Under the pieces are notes generated by a model. The model was given only the letters and a program-made list of their open reading frames with translations. It searched no databases and was not told the DNA's origin. Shown piece by piece: positions 49,682 through 57,440 of a stretch of DNA of 64,000 bases. The first letter of the stretch is position 1. Each line of letters begins with the position of its first letter. The stretch covers positions 1 to 64,000 of the forward strand of contig UCKS01000004.1 of the NCBI GenBank assembly GCA_900473045.1. The letters run 5' to 3'. The position numbers and the translations under genes were made by a program. The stretch is from Hyphomicrobiales bacterium. GTDB taxonomy: Bacteria > Pseudomonadota > Alphaproteobacteria > Rhizobiales > Rhizobiaceae.

Positions 49682-50125
49682 ATGAGCGACGGTGATAACA
49701 TGTCCGTGACATTCGAAAAGGCGCGCGTGAACGTGTGGCACATCGGTGGAATATTCTTTGCCGTTGCGACAAACGCGGCCCTCGTCGGCGTCGTCTGGAA
49801 CGATACGAAACGGGATATCGCGGACACACAGAGCGACGTCGCGGACCTTCAAGTTACCGTCACCGATATTCGCCAGCAACTTCCACAGATCACGTCTTTG
49901 CAGTACCAGGTCACCCGTGCCGTCGAACAGATCGCGGAGAACCGGGAAGGTCTGAAACAGGTCAACATCCGCGCCGACCGTATCGTTGAATCGTTGGGTG
50001 GAAAGCTCGACACTGTGATTGACAGCGTGAACAAGCTGGCGACCCGTGTCGAGGTGATCAACAGCAAGCTTGAAACCGGGCAAACGGAACGCACCCGGTT
50101 TAATATGCCGGTCCTGAAGCGTTAG
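49682..50125 (+). CDS. Membrane-anchored coiled-coil phage protein
   Basis: 147 residues: a short N terminus, one span (VWHIGGIFFAVATNAALVGV) and a long coiled coil (DIADTQSDVADLQVTVTDIR and further). Last gene of the plus-strand late operon; its stop meets the convergent gene 50122-50370. Similar proteins after lysis genes may take part in lysis control or exclusion; unknown here. Confidence 0.6.
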   Translation: MSDGDNMSVTFEKARVNVWHIGGIFFAVATNAALVGVVWNDTKRDIADTQSDVADLQVTVTDIRQQLPQITSLQYQVTRAVEQIAENREGLKQVNIRADRIVESLGGKLDTVIDSVNKLATRVEVINSKLETGQTERTRFNMPVLKR

Positions 50126-50370
50126 ACGATAAGTTCGATACTGACGGTCTCATAAAGGCGACCACAGCGAAATTCTTTACCTGCCACTAAAGCGGATACA
50201 AGTTCGCCCGCATCCTCGAAAACTGATGACAGAATTTCAATGTGTTCCGGTCCTGTGTATCCGTCAATAAACCACCAAGACGCATATGCGATAGCCGATT
50301 CTCTGTCGGGGAAGTCCTTCGTTTCGGGATCTTCGTCAAGGCTTCGAAAATGTAAGCGATAGTTCGTCAT
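50122..50370 (-). CDS. Hypothetical phage protein, 82 residues
   Basis: Acidic small protein (SSVFEDAGELVSALVAGKEF), no family recognised. Last gene of the minus-strand replication operon, overlapping the upstream gene as ATGA and meeting the late operon tail to tail. Confidence 0.55.
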   Translation of the reverse strand: MTNYRLHFRSLDEDPETKDFPDRESAIAYASWWFIDGYTGPEHIEILSSVFEDAGELVSALVAGKEFRCGRLYETVSIELIV

Positions 50371-50615
50371 AGGAAAATCACCGACCAGCCGTCACTATTG
50401 GCAAGGCGTATAGCATCTTCCACACGCCCCCGTTCCCGTTCGTCGCGTTCCTGCCTGCATTTGGCAAGCCAATAATCAACTTCACTGATCTGTTCCAAGC
50501 CTTTTTCACGGGCGGACCAATGTCCATCGCTGTCGCTGTCCATGACCATACCGAGACGTGTCAGGTCTTTTGAACCGTAAAACACGTATTTATATTCGTT
50601 GCGCTCTATTCTCAT
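50367..50615 (-). CDS. Hypothetical phage protein, 82 residues
   Basis: Charged helical protein (EVDYWLAKCRQERDERERGR). The ATG at 50615 lies at the polymerase stop codon, which decides the start. No recognised family. Confidence 0.55.
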   Translation of the reverse strand: MRIERNEYKYVFYGSKDLTRLGMVMDSDSDGHWSAREKGLEQISEVDYWLAKCRQERDERERGRVEDAIRLANSDGWSVIFL

Positions 50616-52543
50616 ATTATCAGCTTCTCCGCTTCCTTGACGTACCAATCATGATTCAGGTTTGCCGGGTCGAAATCCCGCACGTGGTCACACACCTGGA
50701 CCGAGTAACCCGCCTGGATCGAAATATTCCGGATCTTGTCCGGCGCTTTGGCTAGGGGCGGGTGTACCGTGCGGATTCCGGGGCCGTGGCGGGCGATATG
50801 GTATCGGGTGACCTTCTGCAGCCTCGTGCCGTTGTCTAGCTCCAGGTGACCTTTGCCGGGTGCTTTGGCCTTCAGCATGAAATCAAACGCGTCATCATGA
50901 CTGTGGATGAAATCGCGGACCGGCACGCCGTGCACCATTTCCATTTCCGCCGCCATCGGTACGACAAGAGCGCTCCAGTCTTGGTGCCAGCAAAGCGACT
51001 CGTTAAGGTTCGTCGGCTTGTCCGTCTTCCACTGGTAGTCTTTTTTTCGCTTTTTGATTTTGCCGTCCGCGCCGATCGCGATGTACGCCGACACGTTGGC
51101 AATGAGCATCTGCGAATATTCGACGTGTTCCAGCTCCAGATTGGTCATCTTCGACCACTGGTCGCACAGCTCGGTGAATATGTGCTGTGTCGATCGCTTC
51201 ATTATAACGGTCATGCCGTCCGTGTTGATCTGTATGAGGCGGCACCCGGCGTACTTGATCAGTCGTTCCGCCAACATGCACAGGAGCAATTGCCCGTTGA
51301 AGGTGATCGCCATCGTATATTTCGGGTCATAGAACCCGTTGCTGTGTTCCTGGTTGCTGTCCCCATAGACGCCGTTCAAAGCCAGCTTCAGCATACCGTT
51401 GATCGGATTTGCCTTGGGGACGCTCTGTCGCCGGTCGTACAGCGCCTTGTAAATATCGCAAAACGCTTCAGAAAGATGCTCGGGAAACAGCCGGTTCGAT
51501 ATCGCAAGGTTCGGGTAAAAGCTCGATACGTCGATGTCGAACATGATTTCATCGTCGGCAGGCTTAACCCGTTGCCGCTGCACCGAGCCGTGAATACCGC
51601 CCGCGCCGATGTCGAACTGAAACCCGCCGTAGGTTACTGAGAAGTCTTTCAACTCGGGCGGCTTGTTTGTCTGTGTGATGCTGGTCCGCTTCAGGAAGTC
51701 GAGACCGCGACGGAATTCGTCCGATTCAAATTGCACGTACGGCAAGATGACTTCGCCAATATGGATAATCGGCCGCTCGGTGCGGTCTCGTTTGCCGATC
51801 GACGTATTCAGCGCCTTTTCCAGCTCCAGGCGGAAATACTCTTTGCCGATCTTCGTATCATTGTAATTGATACACGGCAGGCCGGTGGTCCTGAACAGAT
51901 CGTCGCGGAACGTTATGGCGTCGAGACTGTGGATGTAAAACCGGGCCGTCTCTTTGACGTCTTCAATGTTATAACATAACAGTGTATCGATCTGTTCAAA
52001 GGTGAGAGTGGAACCAGCCGGAAACGGCAAATCGCCCACGTTGACGGCGCGCATGTTGAATTCCAGCACTTTCAAACTGGTCCGCTTGTTCGGATTGTCG
52101 AAGTGGTGGATCATCATCAGATCGACTTGCGCCACGACCGTTTTGTTATCCCGCACGACGTGCCGATATTTATCCTCGAAACGTGTCTTGTTGATAATCT
52201 CGTCGGTCTTTTCGTATGCGTGCCATGCCGTAAACATCCCGAGCTGCCTCCACACGGCGATGACGTGATGCAGGACCGGATAGTCATAGAAATAGTTGTT
52301 GAACCCCACCAGGCGGCACCCGCCGCGCTGCATGGCGAATATGAAGTGCATGAACGCGGCGGAATCGTTGCACCGGTCCGAAATTTCGAACACCCACACG
52401 CTGCCGGTGACCGGGTGCAGGATCGTGCAGGTAAAGCAATTCGGATAGCTTTCCTCGTCATATATGTAATCGTTTGGGGGAATGACGCCGCGCGTTCCGT
52501 CCGGTTTCATCCACACCATCGGCGGCACGCTGAAATGCATCAT
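50612..52543 (-). CDS. Family B DNA polymerase with exonuclease domain
   Basis: 643 residues. The 3'-5' exonuclease half shows GFNNYFYDYPVLHHVI (Exo II) and CYNIEDVKETARFY (Exo III). The polymerase half has motif A DIDVSSFYPNLAI, motif B NPINGMLKLALNGVYGDSN and motif C INTDGMTV, where NTDG replaces the commoner DTD as in some phage enzymes. It should copy the phage genome. The ATG at 52543 overlaps the upstream stop; longer readings overlap that gene. No protein-priming TPR insert is obvious. Confidence 0.88.
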   Translation of the reverse strand: MMHFSVPPMVWMKPDGTRGVIPPNDYIYDEESYPNCFTCTILHPVTGSVWVFEISDRCNDSAAFMHFIFAMQRGGCRLVGFNNYFYDYPVLHHVIAVWRQLGMFTAWHAYEKTDEIINKTRFEDKYRHVVRDNKTVVAQVDLMMIHHFDNPNKRTSLKVLEFNMRAVNVGDLPFPAGSTLTFEQIDTLLCYNIEDVKETARFYIHSLDAITFRDDLFRTTGLPCINYNDTKIGKEYFRLELEKALNTSIGKRDRTERPIIHIGEVILPYVQFESDEFRRGLDFLKRTSITQTNKPPELKDFSVTYGGFQFDIGAGGIHGSVQRQRVKPADDEIMFDIDVSSFYPNLAISNRLFPEHLSEAFCDIYKALYDRRQSVPKANPINGMLKLALNGVYGDSNQEHSNGFYDPKYTMAITFNGQLLLCMLAERLIKYAGCRLIQINTDGMTVIMKRSTQHIFTELCDQWSKMTNLELEHVEYSQMLIANVSAYIAIGADGKIKKRKKDYQWKTDKPTNLNESLCWHQDWSALVVPMAAEMEMVHGVPVRDFIHSHDDAFDFMLKAKAPGKGHLELDNGTRLQKVTRYHIARHGPGIRTVHPPLAKAPDKIRNISIQAGYSVQVCDHVRDFDPANLNHDWYVKEAEKLII

Positions 52544-52725
52544 GACGCGGGGTATCCGTGACGGTCGGTGTGTATGTTCCAGGTGATACCGCTCGCACCT
52601 TCGATCGCGTACATAGCCACGGGGTCGCAGTCCACCCAATCGACCTTGACGGCCTGCTTTTCCCACGGACCAGGCGCGAACCGCCGATCGTGTGGACGTA
52701 TCGCCACGTCTTCAGACACGCTCAT
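52540..52725 (-). CDS. Hypothetical phage protein, 61 residues
   Basis: Small protein of unknown family between an HNH gene and the polymerase, overlapping both. It contains KVDWVDCDPVAMYAIEG and an aromatic end. Confidence 0.55.
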   Translation of the reverse strand: MSVSEDVAIRPHDRRFAPGPWEKQAVKVDWVDCDPVAMYAIEGASGITWNIHTDRHGYPAS

Positions 52726-52987
52726 ATTTCATCCGTTCCTTGATATATTGCGGCTGGTTCTCGTAACCGTATTGCCGCACGTAACCCCTGAATTCATTGG
52801 CGGTCATGTCACCCTTCAGGTTGTTGCAGCGGTGACAGCACGGTACGATATTGGCCCGAGTGGTCCGCCCGCCGCGCGCCAACGGTGTTTTATGATCTTT
52901 GGTGAAATCGAGACCCTTGTTGCGGTCACCGCGACGGGCGGTTTTCCGATCGTTCAAGGTCCTGTTGCAGTAAAAACAGAAAGACAT
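52712..52987 (-). CDS. HNH endonuclease, second
   Basis: 91 residues with FCFYCNRTLND (first Cys pair), LDFTKDHKTPLARGG (catalytic His), ANIVPCCHRCNNLKGD (Asn, second Cys pair). In the replication operon between SSB-like and polymerase genes; such small HNH proteins are often mobile and may home into polymerase-type loci. Confidence 0.8.
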   Translation of the reverse strand: MSFCFYCNRTLNDRKTARRGDRNKGLDFTKDHKTPLARGGRTTRANIVPCCHRCNNLKGDMTANEFRGYVRQYGYENQPQYIKERMKYERV

Positions 52988-53009
52988 GATCGGTCCCCGG
53001 TGGTGTGAG

Positions 53010-53029
53010 GGGCGGCATGAACCGCCCCA
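53010..53029 (-). terminator. Stem-loop after the SSB-like gene
   Basis: On the minus strand GGGGCGGTTCATGCCGCCCC is a 7-bp GC stem with a 6-base loop, 7 bases after the stop codon of the SSB-like gene. No T run follows, so it more probably protects or attenuates the message than ends it. Confidence 0.5.
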
Positions 53030-53035
53030 CGGCTT

Positions 53036-54019
53036 TTACTGACCGGGATAGCCGGGACCGTTCGCAAAGGTCGGGTGCGCCGGGACGCCCGCGGGGTTAC
53101 CAGGGAATCCAGTCGGTGCAGGCGCGTTCCCACCCGGAAAGGCAGCGGGTGCACCGGGACCGGGGGCGGCAGCTGCAGGAAAACCCGGCGTGTTAGAAGG
53201 GAATGATGTCGCAGGTATTGCACCCGTTGTAGGGGAGGTGGGGAAGCCGGTCGCCCCCGGCATCTGTTGGACCCCCGCACCGGGTGCAGGAAAACCCGGC
53301 GCACCCTGACCCTGTGGAAGCGGTGCACCACCCGGCATAGCCATCGGGTTTGCCGCGACGGCTGGCATAGCGCCGGGAACCTTGGCACCCGCTGGCATCT
53401 GATGGTTAGCCGGTGCGCTGAACGCCTGACCGACCGACATCTGACCGCCACCGATCGGGTCACCTTCGAAATGCAGACGGATGACCTTCGGATTGAGGTA
53501 AACGCCCGCCTCGTCCGCGCCGGTCAGCCCGTTCCACGCGCACTGGAACGCGATGTCCACATAGTCGCCGCGCTTGATCGCCGTGACCGGGATTTCCGCA
53601 TTCTGGCTATTGCCGAACGTGATCGGGAATTTCGACTTGAAGTAGAACACCCAATGACCGCGGGTGTGTTCGGAAACGACGCCCTCGTTGTTCGGCTTGT
53701 CGCCATCCGACATTTTCCACGAAAAGCCGTCCAGGCATTGCGGAGCGTGTGACGTGACGTACAGCGGGAAATACTGCATGACCGTCTGGATTTTCTGCAG
53801 GATAGCCGGCTGTGCGGCACATTCCGTCCACAGGTGCGCGCAAATCGCCTGGAACATCGCGGGCAGGGCCGGATTGTCCTTTGCGATTGCCAGACCGAAT
53901 TCGGTCCCTTGCTTGTCGATCGGGATAGGGCGTTTCTTGTGATCTTCCGTGCGAAACTTGTCCATGTCGCCGGACACGAAACGCATCAGTGGGGAGTTGA
54001 TAAGGGGGGACTGTGCCAT
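53036..54019 (-). CDS. SSB-like protein with long Gly/Pro/Ala tail
   Basis: 327 residues. The first about 185 form a beta-rich OB-fold-like domain of the phage DUF2815/SSB type (SHAPQCLDGFSWKMSDGDKP, AIKRGDYVDIAFQCAWNG, GVYLNPKVIRLHFEG). From about 190 the sequence is low complexity, with PGFPAPGAG-like repeats, and lacks an acidic tip. Gene order beside polymerase and GapR-like genes supports single-strand DNA binding in replication. Confidence 0.7.
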   Translation of the reverse strand: MAQSPLINSPLMRFVSGDMDKFRTEDHKKRPIPIDKQGTEFGLAIAKDNPALPAMFQAICAHLWTECAAQPAILQKIQTVMQYFPLYVTSHAPQCLDGFSWKMSDGDKPNNEGVVSEHTRGHWVFYFKSKFPITFGNSQNAEIPVTAIKRGDYVDIAFQCAWNGLTGADEAGVYLNPKVIRLHFEGDPIGGGQMSVGQAFSAPANHQMPAGAKVPGAMPAVAANPMAMPGGAPLPQGQGAPGFPAPGAGVQQMPGATGFPTSPTTGAIPATSFPSNTPGFPAAAAPGPGAPAAFPGGNAPAPTGFPGNPAGVPAHPTFANGPGYPGQ

Positions 54020-54034
54020 AGTTGTTATTCTCCG

Positions 54035-54337
54035 TTACAAAACTTGCTCGGGTGCCATGCCGAGCGCGTGAAGGTAGGTGTCCAGGATGGCTAGCTGTTC
54101 CATCCGTTCGTCTTTGTCTTTCTTGCGGATGCGGATGATTTCGCGGATCGTCGGGACGTCAAAACCGGTGCCTTTGGCTTCGCCGTAAACGTCCTTGATA
54201 TCGTCGCTGATGGTCTTTTTCTCTTCCTCCAGGCGCTCGATACGTTCGATGAACTGGCGAAGCTGGTCGCGCGCAACGCCGTGTGCGTCACTGCCACCAC
54301 TGTTGTGCCCGACGCCGGGAATTCCGAACTTTGTCAT
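54035..54337 (-). CDS. DUF2312 / GapR-like DNA-binding protein
   Basis: 100 residues. [20 protein letters not shown], then [20 protein letters not shown] and [20 protein letters not shown] match DUF2312, the family of Caulobacter GapR, which encloses overtwisted DNA ahead of replication forks and aids topoisomerases. A phage copy next to the replication genes suggests the same work on phage DNA. The ATG at 54337 overlaps the previous stop. Confidence 0.88.
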   Translation of the reverse strand: MTKFGIPGVGHNSGGSDAHGVARDQLRQFIERIERLEEEKKTISDDIKDVYGEAKGTGFDVPTIREIIRIRKKDKDERMEQLAILDTYLHALGMAPEQVL

Positions 54338-54603
54338 TCTGGTGCTTCTCCTACTTCGACCAACATCGGGGCGGGCATCGGCAAACCCGTGGCAGGATGC
54401 GGAACGCCCCAAATCTTCACGTGAACCGGCGCACCAGCATTGAGCGCTTCAAGTTCCTTCTGCGTCGGCAACCACGCGGACACCATCTGATTGACCAGTC
54501 CCATGCCTTCGACGTTCAGCGTTTCATCACGCAACGGAAGACCCATGAAACCCTGTGATTGACCGCACACCCTCGTGCAGCCTGTAACGCGACCGATCTG
54601 CAT
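54334..54603 (-). CDS. Hypothetical phage protein, 89 residues
   Basis: Small protein with two cysteines near the N terminus ([12 protein letters not shown]) and a Pro-rich end ([20 protein letters not shown]). Unknown family. Coupled to the GapR-like gene. Confidence 0.55.
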   Translation of the reverse strand: MQIGRVTGCTRVCGQSQGFMGLPLRDETLNVEGMGLVNQMVSAWLPTQKELEALNAGAPVHVKIWGVPHPATGLPMPAPMLVEVGEAPE

Positions 54604-54606
54604 TCG

Positions 54607-55695
54607 TTATTCTCCAAAGCTCTTGGCGATGTAGTTTTCATCAACCTTGATCAGTTTCATGCCGGTGTTAGGGACGATCGACAGAGCGTTGACGACGTCC
54701 TTTGACGCGCCGCGCCGGACCAGCTCGGCCGGGGTGCATAGCTCTTGTTTCTCGTATGGGTCTTTACCGGTCAGCATTCGGACCACTTCACCGGTCGCTT
54801 TGAACCGTCGCTTGCCGGTCCCCATTTCGAGACCGTAACGGGGAATGCGTTCCGAACGGGCGCGCTGTTCCGCTTCAGCCTGGACGGCTTTCTTGCGTGC
54901 CTTCAGGGTCGCGTCGGCTTCCTCGATAAAGTCGAGTTCCCGCGACAGCTCCAGCGGTGTCATGTCACGGTGGGACTGTGAATGAACAACCGTGATCCGC
55001 GCATAATTCGTCTGTGCCAGCGCTTCGCAGCGGGTCGCGATCGGGCAATACGTACACCATTCACCAGCCGTACCGATCGGGTTCGGAGCATACGCCCGCC
55101 GACCAGCTTCGATAATCTCCGCCGCCATGCGCTCGATATCAGCAACCGAAACGACCCATTTCCGGTACGTGCCGTCACGATGGAACGCCCGCGGCTGATA
55201 GATACCAAGCTGGACCAGGTTGAACGTACCGGGTGCGTATTTCCGAAGGATCGCGGCGGCGTAAATGACCAGCTGCGTATTCTTGCGGACTTCCACAATC
55301 TTACGGCCATATTTCAGGTCATCGACGTACAAGGTCGGAATGCTGGCGATTGTCGCGGTTAGGTCGGTCGTTCCGGCTATCAGCGGATCCGTGGACAATG
55401 TAACGAACGCCTCACACGAGGTCGTGCCGCCGCGCTTGTGGATTAGATCGACGTATTCCTGAACGTCACGGGCCATTTCAGCCGTGATCAACCATCCGTT
55501 TTCGTGGGTATAGTTGATCAGTGCAGCGCAGTTAACCGACATGCCCGTAAGGACGGTCTGTGCAACCCACGCGGCGCACGTTCCTTCCCGAGCCTCGTCG
55601 CCTTCCGGCTCGTCGGGGTATGCCTGGGACGCCGGGACAGCCAGGGCGCAATTCGTCCAGCGGTGTGACGATGACGGGGGGAGGCGAAACGTCAT
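54607..55695 (-). CDS. DUF2800 PD-(D/E)XK exonuclease
   Basis: 362 residues of the RecB/Cas4-like DUF2800 family: EGDEAREGTCAAWVAQTVL (first motif), GTTDLTATIASIPTLYVDDL, KYGRKIVEVRKNTQLVIYAA (acidic/Lys core with Q), and the cysteine cluster WCTYCPIATRCEAL that binds an iron-sulfur centre with a cysteine near the N terminus (NCALAV). In phages it works in recombination or end processing. Four-base overlap with the upstream gene. Confidence 0.85.
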   Translation of the reverse strand: MTFRLPPSSSHRWTNCALAVPASQAYPDEPEGDEAREGTCAAWVAQTVLTGMSVNCAALINYTHENGWLITAEMARDVQEYVDLIHKRGGTTSCEAFVTLSTDPLIAGTTDLTATIASIPTLYVDDLKYGRKIVEVRKNTQLVIYAAAILRKYAPGTFNLVQLGIYQPRAFHRDGTYRKWVVSVADIERMAAEIIEAGRRAYAPNPIGTAGEWCTYCPIATRCEALAQTNYARITVVHSQSHRDMTPLELSRELDFIEEADATLKARKKAVQAEAEQRARSERIPRYGLEMGTGKRRFKATGEVVRMLTGKDPYEKQELCTPAELVRRGASKDVVNALSIVPNTGMKLIKVDENYIAKSFGE

Positions 55696-55961
55696 GGTGC
55701 GTCACCGTTGCGGATAGCTCGGGCGATGGTGGTATTTGTCTGACCGAGACCCTTTTCAACGATCCGCGCGCACCGTTCGCGTTCAGCCATGATGGCGCGG
55801 GTTATTTCAAGATCGAGCTTCGACCACGGACGCAGCGCCTTTGTACCGTCACCGACGAACCTCTTACGGACTTCGGTTGCGCTTTCGAACACAGTGTTGA
55901 AACGATCTGCCTTCTCACGGGCTTCAGCAGCGGTTTCGTGGGTCGCTTCGATATCAGCCAC
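55692..55961 (-). CDS. Hypothetical phage protein, 89 residues
   Basis: Helical and charged, with AAEAREKADRFNTVFESATE and a second helix MAERERCARIVEKGLGQ. Similar helical proteins are common in phage replication operons; no function known. Confidence 0.55.
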   Translation of the reverse strand: MADIEATHETAAEAREKADRFNTVFESATEVRKRFVGDGTKALRPWSKLDLEITRAIMAERERCARIVEKGLGQTNTTIARAIRNGDAP

Positions 55962-56193
55962 GGGTGCAAGCTCCCCGCTGACCGGCGACGACGGTACGCA
56001 AAGTCATTTCGATATTGCTACGCGCCATGAATGACGCCCCGCCGCGTTCCGCATCGTCCAGCGCGGACCAGACAGCCGCCGCCATGTAACGATAGTATTC
56101 GCACTGCGGTGACGGCTTGAACGGCAAAGGGCGTGTGACGAGTTCCGGGGAAACCGCCACTGTGGATGCAAGGATAACAAGCGCGGCAATCAT
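55954..56193 (-). CDS. Small exported protein
   Basis: 79 residues beginning with a signal-like hydrophobic stretch (MIAALVILASTVAVS). The rest has two cysteines (PQCEYYRY and RGACTRG), which may pair in the periplasm. It follows the lipoprotein gene with ATGA coupling, so the two may act together at the envelope. Confidence 0.55.
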   Translation of the reverse strand: MIAALVILASTVAVSPELVTRPLPFKPSPQCEYYRYMAAAVWSALDDAERGGASFMARSNIEMTLRTVVAGQRGACTRG

Positions 56194-56588
56194 CGCACCA
56201 GCTCCTGTGCATCACCCCTGAAGTCGATGTCGGGAATGATGGTCTGCGGCTTGAACACGACACGATAATGATACGTGCTGACGTTCTGCGGCTGCAGCTG
56301 TTCAACGAAATACGTCACGTTGTCGGACAGACCGAGAAAATGCTTTTTGAAGGCGTTCGGTCCGGTTTTGCAGGTTATCGACAGTTGACCGGAACTATCG
56401 GCGTTTCCGAGTGAACACAGTCCTTCGACGGTCAGCATGTATTCGCCGGTTATTCCGTTATAGAAAACGACGCGACGATTAATTTCGAACATATCCGCCG
56501 CTTTTGACAGGTTCTGAGACGCTATATCCGCGTCGGTACAGCCAACCAGAAGCGAAACACCGAGTACTGCAGCCACAAGTTTCAGCAT
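56190..56588 (-). CDS. Beta-sandwich lipoprotein
   Basis: 132 residues: lipoprotein signal with lipobox LLVGC (Cys about 17), then DADIASQNLSKAADMFEINR, RRVVFYNGITGEYMLTVEG and KKHFLGLSDNVTYFVEQLQ, closely matching a widespread phage family annotated as beta-sandwich lipoprotein. Biological role is not settled; envelope placement would suit superinfection exclusion. Confidence 0.75.
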   Translation of the reverse strand: MLKLVAAVLGVSLLVGCTDADIASQNLSKAADMFEINRRVVFYNGITGEYMLTVEGLCSLGNADSSGQLSITCKTGPNAFKKHFLGLSDNVTYFVEQLQPQNVSTYHYRVVFKPQTIIPDIDFRGDAQELVR

Positions 56589-56665
56589 GAAATCATTCTC
56601 CTATGTCGGGGGGATGCGGGCGACACGCCTCGTGAACGTGCCGCCCCGGTCCGCCTTGGGATGGG

Positions 56666-57340
56666 TTAAGCGAGACGTTCCAGACCGGCTTTGATCGACC
56701 GGCGTACTTCCGGGTCATCGGCAAGCTGCTGCATGTCCGTGACACCAGCGGTCTGATAAATGTGCGCAAGGTTCGCATCGACGCTTGCCTGACCGACGCG
56801 CGCAATCGTTGCGGTGAACGTTGCAATCAGTTCGTCATAGGACGGTGCGGGAAGAACGACCGGCACAGGGGCGGCGACCGGTGCAGCCATCGGCATACCG
56901 GGCATGGTCATAACCGGTGCGGCTGCGACGGGTGCCGGGGTAAACTGACCGGTCTGGAGGAACGCCGGAACGTCAGCGGCCGGTGCGGCTGCGACGACGG
57001 GCGCGGCTTGCTGGACCGGAACAACACCAGCGGCGACCTGTGCGACCTGGGACGGTGCACCCTTGCAACCGGCTTCATAAGCGTCCGCTTCGGCCTTTTC
57101 GGCGTCCTTCAGGTTCTTTTTACGACGCCACGAACCGTCCTGATTCTTGGTCATGTTCGCACCGTGGAAGCGGGCGTCCCACACAACGCCGAAAACATCG
57201 ACCTTCGAACCGTTCGGGTCGCTCGGTACGCCGTCATCATCGATTTCGCCGGTCACAGCCTGTGCTGTCTGGATAAACCGGGCGACCAGCGCGGCGCGTT
57301 CGGCTTCGTTCACTACGAGGGTGAGGGTGATCGTTGTCAT
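56666..57340 (-). CDS. Hypothetical phage protein with Ala/Pro-rich linker, operon head
   Basis: 224 residues: an N-terminal domain (1-95; DVFGVVWDARFHGANMTKNQ with a basic WRRKKNLKDAEKAE), a linker rich in Ala, Pro, Val and Met, and a C-terminal helical domain (LPAPSYDELIATFTATIARV). Two folded parts joined by a flexible linker suggest a scaffold for replication proteins; function unknown. The ATG at 57340 is the better start; the ATG at 57394 lies in the promoter region. Confidence 0.6.
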   Translation of the reverse strand: MTTITLTLVVNEAERAALVARFIQTAQAVTGEIDDDGVPSDPNGSKVDVFGVVWDARFHGANMTKNQDGSWRRKKNLKDAEKAEADAYEAGCKGAPSQVAQVAAGVVPVQQAAPVVAAAPAADVPAFLQTGQFTPAPVAAAPVMTMPGMPMAAPVAAPVPVVLPAPSYDELIATFTATIARVGQASVDANLAHIYQTAGVTDMQQLADDPEVRRSIKAGLERLA

Positions 57341-57440
57341 GGTCGTGTGTATCTCCGCTTGATGTGATGTAACGTTGTTGACAATATGTGACACTAAATG
57401 TCATCATCCGTCATATGTCAAGCGGGATTGTTAATTAATT
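57341..57440. promoter_or_regulatory. Divergent promoter region between replication and early operons
   Basis: For the minus strand, TTGACA (57421-57416) and TTTAGT (57398-57393) are 17 bases apart. The plus strand has TTGACA at 57378. TGTAACG and several TGACA/TGTCA words are packed in 60 bases, so a shared operator for both directions is likely. Confidence 0.5.
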
